From Gracilaria domingensis (taxonomy: Eukaryota > Rhodophyta > Florideophyceae > Gracilariales > Gracilariaceae): 64,000 nt of DNA. The DNA is taken from the NCBI GenBank assembly GCA_022539475.1, contig VCMS01000019.1:248001-312000 (forward strand). Reading direction: 5' to 3'. Under the pieces are notes generated by a model. That model was not told the DNA's origin. It ran no database searches and saw nothing but the letters and a program-made list of their open reading frames with translations. Position numbers and translations under genes: made by a program. Shown piece after piece: positions 10,798-20,205 of the stretch (the stretch's first letter is position 1; every line of letters starts with the position of its first letter).

Positions 10798-12027
10798 CTA
10801 CACGGCGCACAGCGCCGCCGCCATCACCGCGTCGCCGTGCGCCTCGTCGCCGTGCGCGTCGTTGTCGTCGTCGTCGTCCGACGCCGACGCCGATGCCGAC
10901 GCCGACGCCGACGCCGGCGATGCCGGGAACGGCACGCGCGACGAGATGCTGAAGCCGTCCGCGCACTTGGAGCGCGCGTGCCCGCTGCCGGTGATCTTGA
11001 GCACGCCGCAGCGACTGCAGCGCTTGGCGCCGTCCACGCGCCTCATCCTGAGCGACGATCCGAACTCGGCGGCGTCGGGCGTGGTGGGCGACGGCGGTCT
11101 GTGCTCCGACTTGCTGTGCTCCGACTTGACGTGGTACGAATACTGAAACAGAGAGTAGGCTGCGCTTTGGGTGGCCTCACAGTGATCCAGGTGGTACGCG
11201 GCGACACCGAGGTGCGCGAGACGGCGCTGCACGTGATCTCGCAACGGCGGCCGACTGGCAGCATGCTGCGGGCGCTCGCGACTGAACTGTCGTATTGCAA
11301 ACGATACTATGCTGTCTGCGTCGCGCGCGGTGGTGGCGGTGCGATACGGCGGCCGTCGTCGGCGGCGGCGGTCCGTGTCGCAACGCGCGTCGGCGCTGTC
11401 GTCATGCGTGCAAGCGGCGGAATGCAGCTGCATGGCGTGCGTGGTGCCCCACATGTTGCGGCGGTGCATGAGCATCTCCAGCAGCACGGTGGCCATGGCG
11501 CCGGAGATCATGCGCTGCCCCAGCATGATCTGCGACTCGGGCGACAGCGGGTACACCATGGCGTGCATGCAGGGCATGCAAAGCTCGGAGGTGTCTGAGG
11601 GCAGGTGCCACAGGTGCGAGCGATGATGGTGGTGGTGGTGCGCATGCGAATGCACGCGTTGGCGTTTGTACGCATTCGAGAAGAGCACAAACAAGAGGTT
11701 GTTTTCGAGACGGTGGTTCTGTATGGCGGTGATGAGGCGAAAGATGTGTTGGCGCTCATTGTCGCGATAACTCTGGCCCGTGGCGCGTGACTTTGCCAGT
11801 CTGTCCGACTCACGGCGGGCGGCGCTTGCGGGGTCGAGCTCGGACGAGCTGCAATCGGAGGCGTCGTCGAAGGGCGGCCAAAGCGCGCGACGAGCGGGCG
11901 GCGATGCGGAGGAGAGCCTGGGCTTTGCAATGCTGAACGGCGGCACGCGCATGAGGCAGCGCACGGGGTCGCGGTGCGCACAACCGCGCGCAAAGCAATG
12001 CACGGGCGTGGCGCGAATCGTGTACAT
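10798..12027 (-). CDS. Uncharacterised nuclear-type protein with C-x2-C...H-x4-C motif
   Basis: A 409-residue open frame starting with ATG (MYTIR). No known family recognised. Visible features: a run of histidines near residue 130; a Met/His-rich middle; an Arg run (RRRRRR) near 225; and, near residue 345, RCSRCGVLKITGSGHARSKC, a compact Cys/His cluster that could bind zinc (C-x2-C then H-x4-C). The tail is low-complexity: Ser-Ala repeats followed by an Asp run. It converges on TyrRS. Composition is GC-rich like its neighbours, and competing frames are long for that reason. The conserved-looking cysteine motif and the real ATG are the main support for coding. Confidence 0.5.
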   Translation of the reverse strand: MYTIRATPVHCFARGCAHRDPVRCLMRVPPFSIAKPRLSSASPPARRALWPPFDDASDCSSSELDPASAARRESDRLAKSRATGQSYRDNERQHIFRLITAIQNHRLENNLLFVLFSNAYKRQRVHSHAHHHHHHRSHLWHLPSDTSELCMPCMHAMVYPLSPESQIMLGQRMISGAMATVLLEMLMHRRNMWGTTHAMQLHSAACTHDDSADARCDTDRRRRRRPPYRTATTARDADSIVSFAIRQFSRERPQHAASRPPLRDHVQRRLAHLGVAAYHLDHCEATQSAAYSLFQYSYHVKSEHSKSEHRPPSPTTPDAAEFGSSLRMRRVDGAKRCSRCGVLKITGSGHARSKCADGFSISSRVPFPASPASASASASASASDDDDDNDAHGDEAHGDAVMAAALCAV

Positions 12028-12888
12028 GGCGGGGCGATGCAGCGCGAGGGAGTGCTAGCAGGGAGGAGGTACGTCGGTGCGTGTGTGTGGCGGGGGTGGG
12101 GGAAGGGGGGCGGGTGTGGGGGGGCGGGTGTGGGGGGGCGGGTGTGGGGGGGCGGAGTGGAGGCGGGGGGGGGAGGCGGACGCGCGCGAGGTAAGAACGT
12201 TAGATGAAGGGACGCGCGCTGGAGGCGCGCGCTGGCGCGGGCGCGTATGAGCGCGGCACTACGAGCGGCGAGACGCCGCGCGCAGGCGCCTTTTTGGCAC
12301 CGGCGCGCGCAAAAGGCGCGCGCGTTTTACCTTCTCCGCGCGCCGCACGCCGCGCGCGGCGGCGCGGCCAAACTGCGCGCGCGCGGCGGCGCTATTTTTG
12401 CGCGCGCGCGGAACCGCGCGCCGTGGCGCGGCGGCGCCGCTTGGCGGCGCCGCGGTGCGTCGCGGCGCGGCGCGGCGGCGGCGGCGGCGCGCGCGCGCGG
12501 CGCGCGTCGCGAGTGCGCGGCGGCGGCGTGGCCGACGGGGCGGCGCGCCTTGCTCGCCGCGCTGCTCGCGCACGCGCGCGCGCATCTTCGCCGCGGGGAT
12601 GCGCGGCCGCGCATCTCGCGGCGCTCGACGCTGGCGGGGCTCGCGCGCGCGACGTGGCGCGGCGCGCGGCGCGCGGCGCGCACGCACGGGGAGGCGCGGC
12701 TGGGCGCGGCGGCGCGCACGGCGCAGCGGCCGCGTTGAGCGGCGGCGGATTTGTGATATTCTGCGCCGCACGCGCGAGGTGGTGCCGCAGCGGCGCGCGT
12801 CAACGCGCGCCGTCGCGCGTGCACACAGGTGGGCGGTTGACAGTGCGCGCGCCTTTTATGCACGCAAGGAGAAAGAACACGCGCGCGG
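12028..12888. other. Extremely GC-rich spacer with G-rich minisatellite
   Basis: This 860-bp spacer is dominated by GCGCGC-type sequence, so every frame on both strands appears open. Apparent long ORFs here are compositional artefacts with no recognisable domain. Between about 12104 and 12155 there are three head-to-tail copies of a roughly 15-bp unit of the form GGGCGGGTGTGGGGG, a G-quadruplex-prone minisatellite. Confidence 0.6.
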
Positions 12889-13437
12889 TCAAAAGCGCAC
12901 CCAGCAGCGCGAGCAATCGCCCTGGCAGTCGCCCTCGCAATCAAAGTCGAAGCCCAGCACGGCCGGGTTGTCGCACACGCTGGCCACGACGCGCTCGCGC
13001 CCCGCGCGCCGCAGCTCCGTCTCCACGCGGCGCATGTTGGTCTCAATGCGCGCCTGCTCGAGGCGCAGCAGCTCGGGGAAGCGCCGCACGAGCGGCCACA
13101 GGCGGCGGTCGGCGACGCCGACGCGGCTGGCGACGAACGCCACGCGCGCGCTGACGCGCTCTGCCGACGGCAGCTCGCAGCGCACGGCGCCGCGCCAGTA
13201 GCGCTGCGCGCCCCAGCCGAACGCGCGGCGCAGCACGGCGTCGGCGTCGGCGGCCGCGTCCGGCGGCGCGCGCGCGGCCGCCATGAGCGCGCGGCGCGCG
13301 GCCGCCCACTCGGCCAGCTGCGCGCCGTCCAGCCGCTCGGCGGGGTCGGCGGCCGCGCAGCGCGCGCGGCACGCTCGCGGCGGCGGCGGCGCGCGGCGGC
13401 GCGCGCCGAGCGCGGCGGCGGGCACGAACGCGGCCAT
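12889..13437 (-). CDS. mTERF-like putative plastid protein with C-terminal Cys cluster
   Basis: A 182-residue protein from the ATG at 13437. The leader MAAFVPAAALGARRR is rich in Ala/Arg with phenylalanine at position 4, the pattern known for red-algal plastid transit peptides. The body has a helical segment of mTERF type (VSARVAFVASRVGVADRRLWPLVRRFPELLRLE), which in that family packs into superhelical nucleic-acid-binding repeats. The C-terminus has an unusual cysteine cluster, DCEGDCQGDCSRCW, of unknown role that might bind metal or an iron-sulfur group. Plastid location and nucleic-acid binding are inference. The codons are almost all GC-ending, as in the flanking domain. Upstream in-frame codons lack another plausible ATG. 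Confidence 0.6.
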   Translation of the reverse strand: MAAFVPAAALGARRRAPPPPRACRARCAAADPAERLDGAQLAEWAAARRALMAAARAPPDAAADADAVLRRAFGWGAQRYWRGAVRCELPSAERVSARVAFVASRVGVADRRLWPLVRRFPELLRLEQARIETNMRRVETELRRAGRERVVASVCDNPAVLGFDFDCEGDCQGDCSRCWVRF

Positions 13438-13834
13438 GCGGGAGCTGCACGAACGCGTGGCGGGCGCCGGCGGCGTGCACGCGCGAGGCGGCGGCGGCGG
13501 TGGCGGCGGCGGGCGCGGCGCGCATCTGGCAGATGCGGATCTGCGCGGCGCGGCGGCGCCAGCAGCGCCAGCGCTTACACGCACGTGCAACAAAATCTGG
13601 CGCCGAGCGACAGCGCACAGCCAATCACACCGACACAATCTCGGCGCGCATCTCTGCGCCGCCGCTGCGCGCTGCGCGGGCGCGCGCCACGCCGCCACCG
13701 GCGCTCCGCGTGGAAGAACGCGCCACGCCGCCAAAGGCGCGCGCGCTTCCCGCACAGCCGCGTCCCGCCGCCGCGCCGCCCCAACCCCGCGCACGCAACC
13801 CGCTCCGCCCCCCCCCCCCCCCCACCCCCCCGTT
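13438..13834. promoter_or_regulatory. GC-rich divergent promoter region with poly-C runs
   Basis: A 397-bp divergent spacer between the mTERF-like gene and the F-box/vWA gene. It holds a run of 16 cytosines at 13808-13823. No discrete promoter motif could be assigned. Confidence 0.4.
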
Positions 13835-14240
13835 ATGCGCACGACGCACCGCCCGCAGCACCCCACGCCGCCCACCGCCGCCCCCCCGCCTTCGGCTGGT
13901 CCGCCCTCCTCACAGCCCTGCAGGTAAGCGCCTCGCACCCCCCCCCCCCCCCCATCTTCCACGCTCCCCCATTTAAGCCCCGCGCGTCCCAAAAAAAATA
14001 ACCCAAACGTGCTCACACCCCCACCCCACCCCCACTCCTCCTGCTCTCCCGACTGCCCCACCCTCCTGCCAGGCCATTCTTTTCTCCTTCCCCTTCGTCC
14101 GCACGCTGCCCTTCGCCCGTGCCCGTCTGCACACGCTGCCCACCCCCCAACCCATGGCCCACCCCTGCGCCCTCTCCTCTGCCCCCGCCTCCTCCGCAGA
14201 CGCCGTCATGATCCCAGTCGCCCCCGCCGCCCCGGCGCCC

Positions 14241-14275
<35 letters not shown>

Positions 14276-15283
14276 GCCCCCCAGCACCACCCGCTCTCCA
14301 AGCCCACCTTCGACCTCACCGCGCTGCCGGACGAGCTCATCTCCATGTGCTACGCCGATCTGCCCGCCACCGACCTCGTCGCGCTGGAGCACGTCTCCCG
14401 CCGCCTCCGCCACCTCATCGCCTTCGACTCCGTCTGCTGGCGCCGCTGCACCCACACCCGCTGGGGCCACCTCACCACCAACTCCGGGCTGCTGCCGTCC
14501 GCCGCGCGCCATGCCGGCACATGGAAGCACCTCTACTCGGAGAAGGCCGTGTGTGACGCCAAGAACAGCCCGTGGCTCACGCTGTGCCACAGTGAGAAGC
14601 TGGCCATCCTTGATCTCATCAAGCGCCACGCCTCGCCCTCATTGTCCGCCGCGTCGTGGCCCGTCACGCCGCCTGCCGAGCCGGCCACCCCGCCCGCCGA
14701 TAAACCTTCCCCCTTGTCCTTCTCCTCGCCCATCAGTGTCATGTCGTCCTCGCCCTCCCCCCACCTTGACTGTATCAATATCGTCCTGCTCATAGACGCC
14801 AGTTCCAGCGTCACAGATGACGATTTTGACGCCATGAAGAGTTTTGCTCGCACGCTTGTGCACAGTCTTCGTCAAACGCACCCCAATTCCAATGTGGCCG
14901 TCGTGCAGTTCAACCAGCACCCCAAGGTCGAGATCTCGCTCACCGCCGTCAAGAAGCCCAAGCTGTCCACTGCCATCGACAACATGGAGCAGCTGATGGG
15001 AAGCACAGACATCGCCGCTCCCATTCGCAGAGCGCGCGAGATTCTGGCCGAGGAGGCGGGGCCGGGAGACCGTGCCATCGTGCTTCTCACCGACGGCCAG
15101 ACGCACGCCGACGAGCTGCACGAGAGCGAGAAGGAGGCGCGCAAGGCGTACGACCAGGTGGGCGCCAGGATGTTCACGCTCGGTGTCGGTCGCGACGTCG
15201 ATGAGAGTGGACTCAGTCGCGTGGCCGCCGGCTCGGAAGGGGGCATGAACTTCACGCTGAGACGTCTTGGTTCCACCAAGTGA
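13835..15283 (+). CDS. F-box / von Willebrand factor A domain fusion protein (two exons)
   Basis: The domain frame has no upstream ATG, so a splice is required. Exon 13835..13923 (ATG to CAG|GTAAGC) joins exon 14200..15283 (acceptor CCTCCGCAG); the phases match exactly (2+1). The intron is 276 nt, long for this window. After a Pro/Arg-rich leader and an alanine run encoded by (CAG)10, an F-box (LTALPDELISMCYADLPATDLVALEHVSRRLRHL) is followed by WKHLYSEK. A Ser/Pro linker leads to a vWA domain with an intact MIDAS: DASSS, the TD in GSTDIAAP and LLTDGQ. An F-box normally docks SKP1 in SCF ubiquitin ligases; a vWA domain binds protein partners through a metal ion. A substrate adaptor role is inference. 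Confidence 0.75.
14241..14273 (+). repeat. (CAG)n microsatellite in coding sequence
   Basis: About ten tandem CAG units lie inside the second exon of the F-box/vWA gene. In the domain frame they are read as GCA (polyalanine). In the alternative frame they would encode polyglutamine. Confidence 0.85.
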
Positions 15284-15577
15284 GCGCCTCGAGTGTGAGG
15301 TTTGTGGAATCAGTATGGTGTCGAGGCCGTGGCGCTTGGCACCTCCTCCTGCCGCTTGCGTTTGTGTGTTTAAATAATGTATCATTGAAGAACAAGCGCC
15401 GTTTGTCACACTGGCGCACGGAGTCTGTCCGTCTTTGGCCGCCACTTGTGTGTGTGTAGTAGATAAAATTCAGTAAAGACCCCCCCATGTGCGTGCGCGT
15501 TGATGCAACGGCGTGCGCTTCACGTGCGGCGCGCACACACGCTGGCTCCACCGCCGCAACCGCTCCACCGCAGCCGC
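15284..15577. other. Intergenic between convergent genes
   Basis: A 294-bp stretch between convergent stop codons (F-box/vWA and Tim17-like). It contains a short TGTGTG run. Nothing else recognised. Confidence 0.4.
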
Positions 15578-15955
15578 TCATGTACTCGCCGCGCCCTCCG
15601 AAAACTGCGACAGCCCGCGGCTGAGCGCGCCCACGGCGGCGCACGCCGCGGTCTGAATCGCAAAGTTGCGCGGCGATGCGCGCGTCCGCACGCCCACGAC
15701 GCTGCCGGCCGTGGCGCCCGCCAGCGCGCCGGCCAGCGCCTCGCGCCCCGGCCGGCGCAGCGCGCACACGCAGCCCGAGTAGATGGCGAGGAAGGAGGCA
15801 AAGTCGAACGCGTTGGCGCCGATGGCGCGCAGCAGCTGCGGGCGCGACGCCGTCGCGAGCGCCCACAGCGTGCCCAGCGCGGCGCCGCGCAGCGCCGCGT
15901 CGACCGCGAGCGCGCTGCACGTCGTTTGCGGCGCGCGGCGCGGCGGGTGCGACAT
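15578..15955 (-). CDS. Tim17/Tim22/Tim23-family small membrane protein
   Basis: A 125-residue protein starting at the ATG at 15955 (MSHPPRR). Glycine/alanine-rich hydrophobic helices are spaced as in the Tim17/22/23 (PRAT) family. The best-conserved part is REALAGALAGATAGSVVGVRTRASPRNF, matching the family pattern of glycine-spaced helix, basic loop and Pro-Arg turn. PRAT proteins form preprotein channels of mitochondria or solute channels of plastid envelopes; which one applies cannot be told. The frame is open far upstream only because of high GC content, so the start nearest the conserved domain was chosen. The length is short for Tim17 (about 150). Confidence 0.65.
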   Translation of the reverse strand: MSHPPRRAPQTTCSALAVDAALRGAALGTLWALATASRPQLLRAIGANAFDFASFLAIYSGCVCALRRPGREALAGALAGATAGSVVGVRTRASPRNFAIQTAACAAVGALSRGLSQFSEGAAST

Positions 15956-18337
15956 GGCGGGCGCGCGGCGATGGCGGGCGCGCGGCGATGGCGCGATCGC
16001 GGCGGGCGGCGCGGCGGGCGGCGCGCGCGCATTGACTTGTCTCCCTTGTGTGTGTGTGTGCGCGCGCCGTCGCGACGGCGGCGCGTGCGCGGGCAATGGC
16101 GGCGAATGGGAGCGTGTGTTGGCGCGGCTTCCACCAATGGGCGCGGCGCACGTGGGCACGTGCCACCTTTTGTGCGCTCACCGCATGCCCATTGGAAGCA
16201 GCTGACACCGCCATCAGTTGAGATTCCCATCGCCTATCCATTACCTTCGATGGACTCTAGCACGTGTAGATAGTGGCTACGAAGGTTGCTAGAGTCTAGT
16301 CGTTGTGATTGGATCTGCAATGTACCACCATATCCACCTTTGATTCTCCATGCGTCGTGAGGCCCTTTCATGATCTTGATGCCACTCGAGTGAAAGCCGG
16401 GATGCCAATTTCGCATTGCGATGCGATGCGGTGCGCGCAAACCTCGCCTGGAGCAACAGCCACGCTCGTGCCCGCCCGCAAAACTGCCGGACGCTTCGTA
16501 TTCACGAGTTGATGCATGTCGTTGCGACAATGTTTATAGAGCTCACGAGCCCGTCCCCATGCGTGGGGCAGGCGCCCATTGTCTTCAAGGTGCGCATCCC
16601 AGCCACAGGTGAACCGGAACACACTCCCATCCGCACCTACAACTCCCCAAACTCGGCCTGCCCTCCACCCGTGCGACCCACCAGCTCTAATTTTATGCAC
16701 TTCTGCAACCTGAGGCATCCATGGCAGCCTCCCGCGACAAACGACTGTAGGCGGTGTACAGTCGGTCTTGTGAGTTCTCTCTAACCGCCAAAACACGTCG
16801 ATGTCACCTTGTTTCTATGTTTGTCTCCAGGCAGCTTTCAAAAGCAAGCTGCCGACGAGTCAAGGCGTTCAGGAAACAGCTGTTGAGCACTGTGCTTTAC
16901 ACTCACTCTCACGTGCTTCCGCATGAAACGTCACTTTGGAAGCGGTTCAGGGCAGAATGGACAACAAAGTGAAGGAGCAAAACACAGGTAAGACACGAGA
17001 AGGTAGCCTTCTAAAACCAACGACGGAAACACATATAGTTCAACGCAGAATCATGTTTTTTTTTTTCGACTAGCACTACTGGTGTAATTACTGCGAGAAA
17101 GGTTCGTACAACAAGAAGCTTGTGCACAATTTCTAAACGAACTACCTACAGCGAACAGAGAGCGAGAAGAACCATCACCTGTAAAGAATCCGAGAAGAAA
17201 GAAGAGGAAAGAAGAGTTAGGGTCGATTGGGGGAAGTAAGAAAAATTAGCTGCTAGCAGCAAGGAAGAGTGTGTTCGGGCAAATGTCGATCATGCACTTT
17301 GAGAGCCTCAGCAGGCGGGAGGACGAGCACTTTGAGAGCCCAATGGGCGACCCGCCGGCCTCTTTAATACGGAATGTAACCTGCTGGGCGTCATGACGGC
17401 GTCCCCCCCTACGATCCGTGGATGCGAGAAGGTTCGGCTCCATGGTGCACGCGGCGACCAGCGACAAGGAAGGAGGAGCGAACGCCCAGAGTGCGTGTGG
17501 GGGGGGCGGTATTTATAGGGAACTGGAGCTGGGGGGTTGCGGAGGAGAGGAAGCTGGTTGTGACAGAAGGCGATGAGATTGAATTGCAATGCATCTTGGG
17601 TAACGCTGTGTTGCATTCAATTTATAAGCTGTGAGCTGCATTTGACGTCCAATGTTGCTCCGAGTGCGGCGTGCTTGAATTGCAAGGAGTGCTGATTGTG
17701 CAAGAGGGCTTGCTTTATGGGACGAGAACATTGTTTCTGAGTGCGGAGATGTTTTGGAATGCGTAACAGCGTAACAGCGGTGTTCTCTGTGAGTCACTTG
17801 GTTCGAATTCAAGTGCCTCTCACGCAGTTGTGTGTGATGAATATTAAGACACGCTCTTCGTCTGAGTGGAGAGAATGCCAAGAGTGAGTTGTTTGTCAGC
17901 AAACCGCCGTCACGTCTTCCTTGTTGTGACGGAAAGGAGGGCTTGTCGAACACCGAATGCAAAGTGTGGTGACCCATCAAGCCGTTCCAATTATTACTGC
18001 TGATGTAGCTCTGGATACTAATAGTACTTTTGTTCATCTCGTTGTAGACATGAGATTCTTCATATGAAACTGATGTTCATTTTTGAGCGTTTAGAAGGAT
18101 ATGGAAAGGAAGAGTGCTACTGCGACGTGGCATTGGTGCGTTTCGCTCAGATGCTTTTTCATTATCGTATTATCGTATTTAACTTGCGCTACCTTGTATG
18201 AATGGCGAACCTTTTTGCTTGTGGAGAGAATGAGTAGTCGATACCCGCTTCGAACGCAATACACAAGCAGACATCTGGAAGCTTTTTGCTCAAACACAAC
18301 TCTTTAACTGCAGTCGTCACCTCTTGCCAAGTCAACC
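15956..18337. other. Long gene-poor stretch
   Basis: 2.4 kb without a recognisable gene. Short open frames (for example plus 16416-16784 and minus 16368-16796) have no domain I recognise and overlap each other. Seen: a perfect 9-bp inverted repeat ACTCTAGCA...TGCTAGAGT near 16254-16295, and a direct repeat of GCACTTTGAGAGCC near 17294 and 17330. The GC-rich domain ends at about 16.2 kb. Confidence 0.4.
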
Positions 18338-19111
18338 CTACTGGTACCGCCTTCTAACTCTACGCTTGCCTTCCCTTCCATCGAAACTTCGATCTCGACC
18401 GCCGTAACCGTCGAAACCGCGATCTCTATCCCGCCGTTCAGCCAACTCCCTCCTTTCCAGCCTCCGATCTTCGCCATTTGGGTCCCGGTCCCATTCATCT
18501 GAGTCCCTGCCACGCTTGACACCTGCTGTCGAACGTCGAGGTGGGTCTTCATCAGCCCGCTTCTGTCGGCGATGCAAGCTTTTGGTAAACGCTGCAATCG
18601 CACGCATCAGCACGCGCACACTGCGCGGGGCCACCCTCACCGCGCGTTTGACTTCCTTGGCATGACAGGATAGGCACATTCCACAATCCTTGCAATGCGC
18701 AGGGTCAACATCCAGCAGCATGTCAAACGTGGCCTTCTCAACCTCCTTGGCCGGCCCCAGCTCGCGCATGAACATGGACGCGACCTCCTCTGCATGGCGG
18801 TAATCTCGATACGCTTCCCTGCCATGCTCCAAAACACGGTGAAGATACCGGTCGCCCCTCAGATGCTCGACGCCTTGTGGCAGAGATGTGGAGACTCTTG
18901 CCCATAAAGGCCTTATCCAATCGCAGGGCATGCTGACCGTTCCCTCATGAACTTCTCGACACCATCCTATGATTAAGAAGAGGTCATAGGTGTCCAGGGC
19001 CAGCTGCTCGTCGTCCTTTTTGATGCAGAACTCTCCGCAACTGATGAGTGCGGAACGCATTGACATCGCGAACAAGTGAAATTGAAGCATCAAGTTGACT
19101 ATGTATCTCAT
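18338..19111 (-). CDS. Uncharacterised protein with four-cysteine cluster and Arg/Asp-rich tail
   Basis: About 257 residues from the ATG at 19111 (MRYIVNLM). I do not recognise the family. The first 170 residues look helical with conserved-looking aromatic and charged positions. Near residue 140 is CKDCGMCLSCH, a C-x2-C-x2-C-x2-C-H cluster that could bind zinc or an iron-sulfur group. The last 70 residues are a low-complexity Arg/Asp/Glu tail (RRDRDRGFDGYGG and variants) of the kind seen in RNA-associated proteins. The bases just upstream (TTTTCGAACAG) could be a splice acceptor, so the true N-terminus may lie in another exon. Confidence 0.5.
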   Translation of the reverse strand: MRYIVNLMLQFHLFAMSMRSALISCGEFCIKKDDEQLALDTYDLFLIIGWCREVHEGTVSMPCDWIRPLWARVSTSLPQGVEHLRGDRYLHRVLEHGREAYRDYRHAEEVASMFMRELGPAKEVEKATFDMLLDVDPAHCKDCGMCLSCHAKEVKRAVRVAPRSVRVLMRAIAAFTKSLHRRQKRADEDPPRRSTAGVKRGRDSDEWDRDPNGEDRRLERRELAERRDRDRGFDGYGGRDRSFDGREGKRRVRRRYQ

Positions 19112-19928
19112 TTTCACTGTTCGAAAAGACCGAGATCGAACTGAACCTGATTTGAGAGTCTTGGGAAGAGGGAGGCGGAGGGTGGTGTGGGAGGAAGGGG
19201 AATGGGGGTGGGGGTGAATATGGGAGTTGTGGGGGCGATAGGGATGGTAGAAGGTGATCAGATGGTTGAGGGCCAGGAGAGGAAGGGTTGAGTCTCAAGG
19301 CAAAAATCGACTGCTGAGAAGAGAAGAGGGCAGAGGTCAACCAGTTAGTCGCGACGAGGTGAGAGTTGACGTATGGCCAGCGCCGTAGTCCTTTTATTCC
19401 AAATGGGAGCGTCGCAGTGAGTTGAGAATTGGTTCTCTCCTGATTGTGATGGCCTCTCCTAGTTGTAAGCATCTGGTTATCAAGCGTTTTGTCAGCACCC
19501 ATGGCGTGAACAGAAAAAGTATAAGGTTGCATTGGTACGCTCACCTATGGCATCTGTAAAGCTGTATGAAACTGCCAGAGGTAAAGATGCAACTTCTCCG
19601 TGAGTCGGGCATTGAAGCGATCAACAAGGGGGCTTCTTTGCGGAAGAATTACCTTGTGTTGTTGGGGGAAGAGCCAGAACTAAAACTCTGCACCATTCCC
19701 GAGAAATCTCTAGTTGTCATAGATTGGAGAGGTGCCGCAGGTATGTTCTCCAAGAATGACCAACCATGACGCCAGGCTTGCATTTAGTCCAAGAGCACCT
19801 TGAGTACAGAGGGCTTGAAGCACCGTGGGCCAGGCGAAAGCAGAGCACCACTCAGATGCACGTACATTCGTAGATGTCATGCAATTTGCATGGAGAAATC
19901 GCTCGAGCTCAGCTTTTGCTCTGAGCAT
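19112..19928. other. Intergenic; possible exon fragment
   Basis: A plus-strand ATG frame at 19566-19769 (MKLPEVKMQLL...) runs into a donor-like GCAG|GTATGT, but no partner exon or domain could be assigned. The rest has no recognisable content. Confidence 0.3.
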
Positions 19929-20205
19929 CAGCTCGCACCACGACACGTCGTTCGAAACGCGAGCGATGTTGGCGCTACGTCTGGCATGAAGAAGGGCCGC
20001 AGCTCCAACGTGAAACGCGTTTGCGCTCTGGACTTCAGCACGCGCGAGCGCTCGGCGTCGGAGACCAAGAACTCAGATTTTCACATGGATTGATGTTCGA
20101 AAGTGAAAGTTGCGCATTGGTCTGCGATGATTTGGGACAACGCCGTACGCAGAGCGCCAGAAGTTGACAAAGTTAGGATATTTAAAAGAGTTTGTAGTAC
20201 GAAAA
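19929..20205 (+). repeat. Dispersed coding-like repeat, copy A
   Basis: Closely matches the reverse complement of 59021-59292 over about 270 bp. Both copies share an open frame ending at the same TGA, with the C-terminal motif MKKGRSSNVKRVCALDFS and the terminal SDFHMD. Here the frame stops at 20091-20093. The match continues about 110 bp past the stop (through GACAAAGTTAGGATAT). This could be the 3' end of a transposon ORF or of a duplicated gene; the family is not recognised. Confidence 0.7.

Noticed and set aside
12200..13160. Long plus- and minus-strand ORFs over the GCGCGC-rich spacer
   Set aside because: All frames are open because stop codons are rare at this GC content. The sequence translates to Arg/Ala/Gly low complexity with no domain, and starts are mostly non-ATG.
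16368..16796. Overlapping ORFs on both strands of about 120-140 codons
   Set aside because: Neither shows a domain, a good start or a splice partner; they compete with each other.
17730..17840. Possible tRNA (GGTTCGAATTC near 17809)
   Set aside because: A T-arm-like hairpin exists but no matching acceptor 5' strand or D/anticodon arms could be found.
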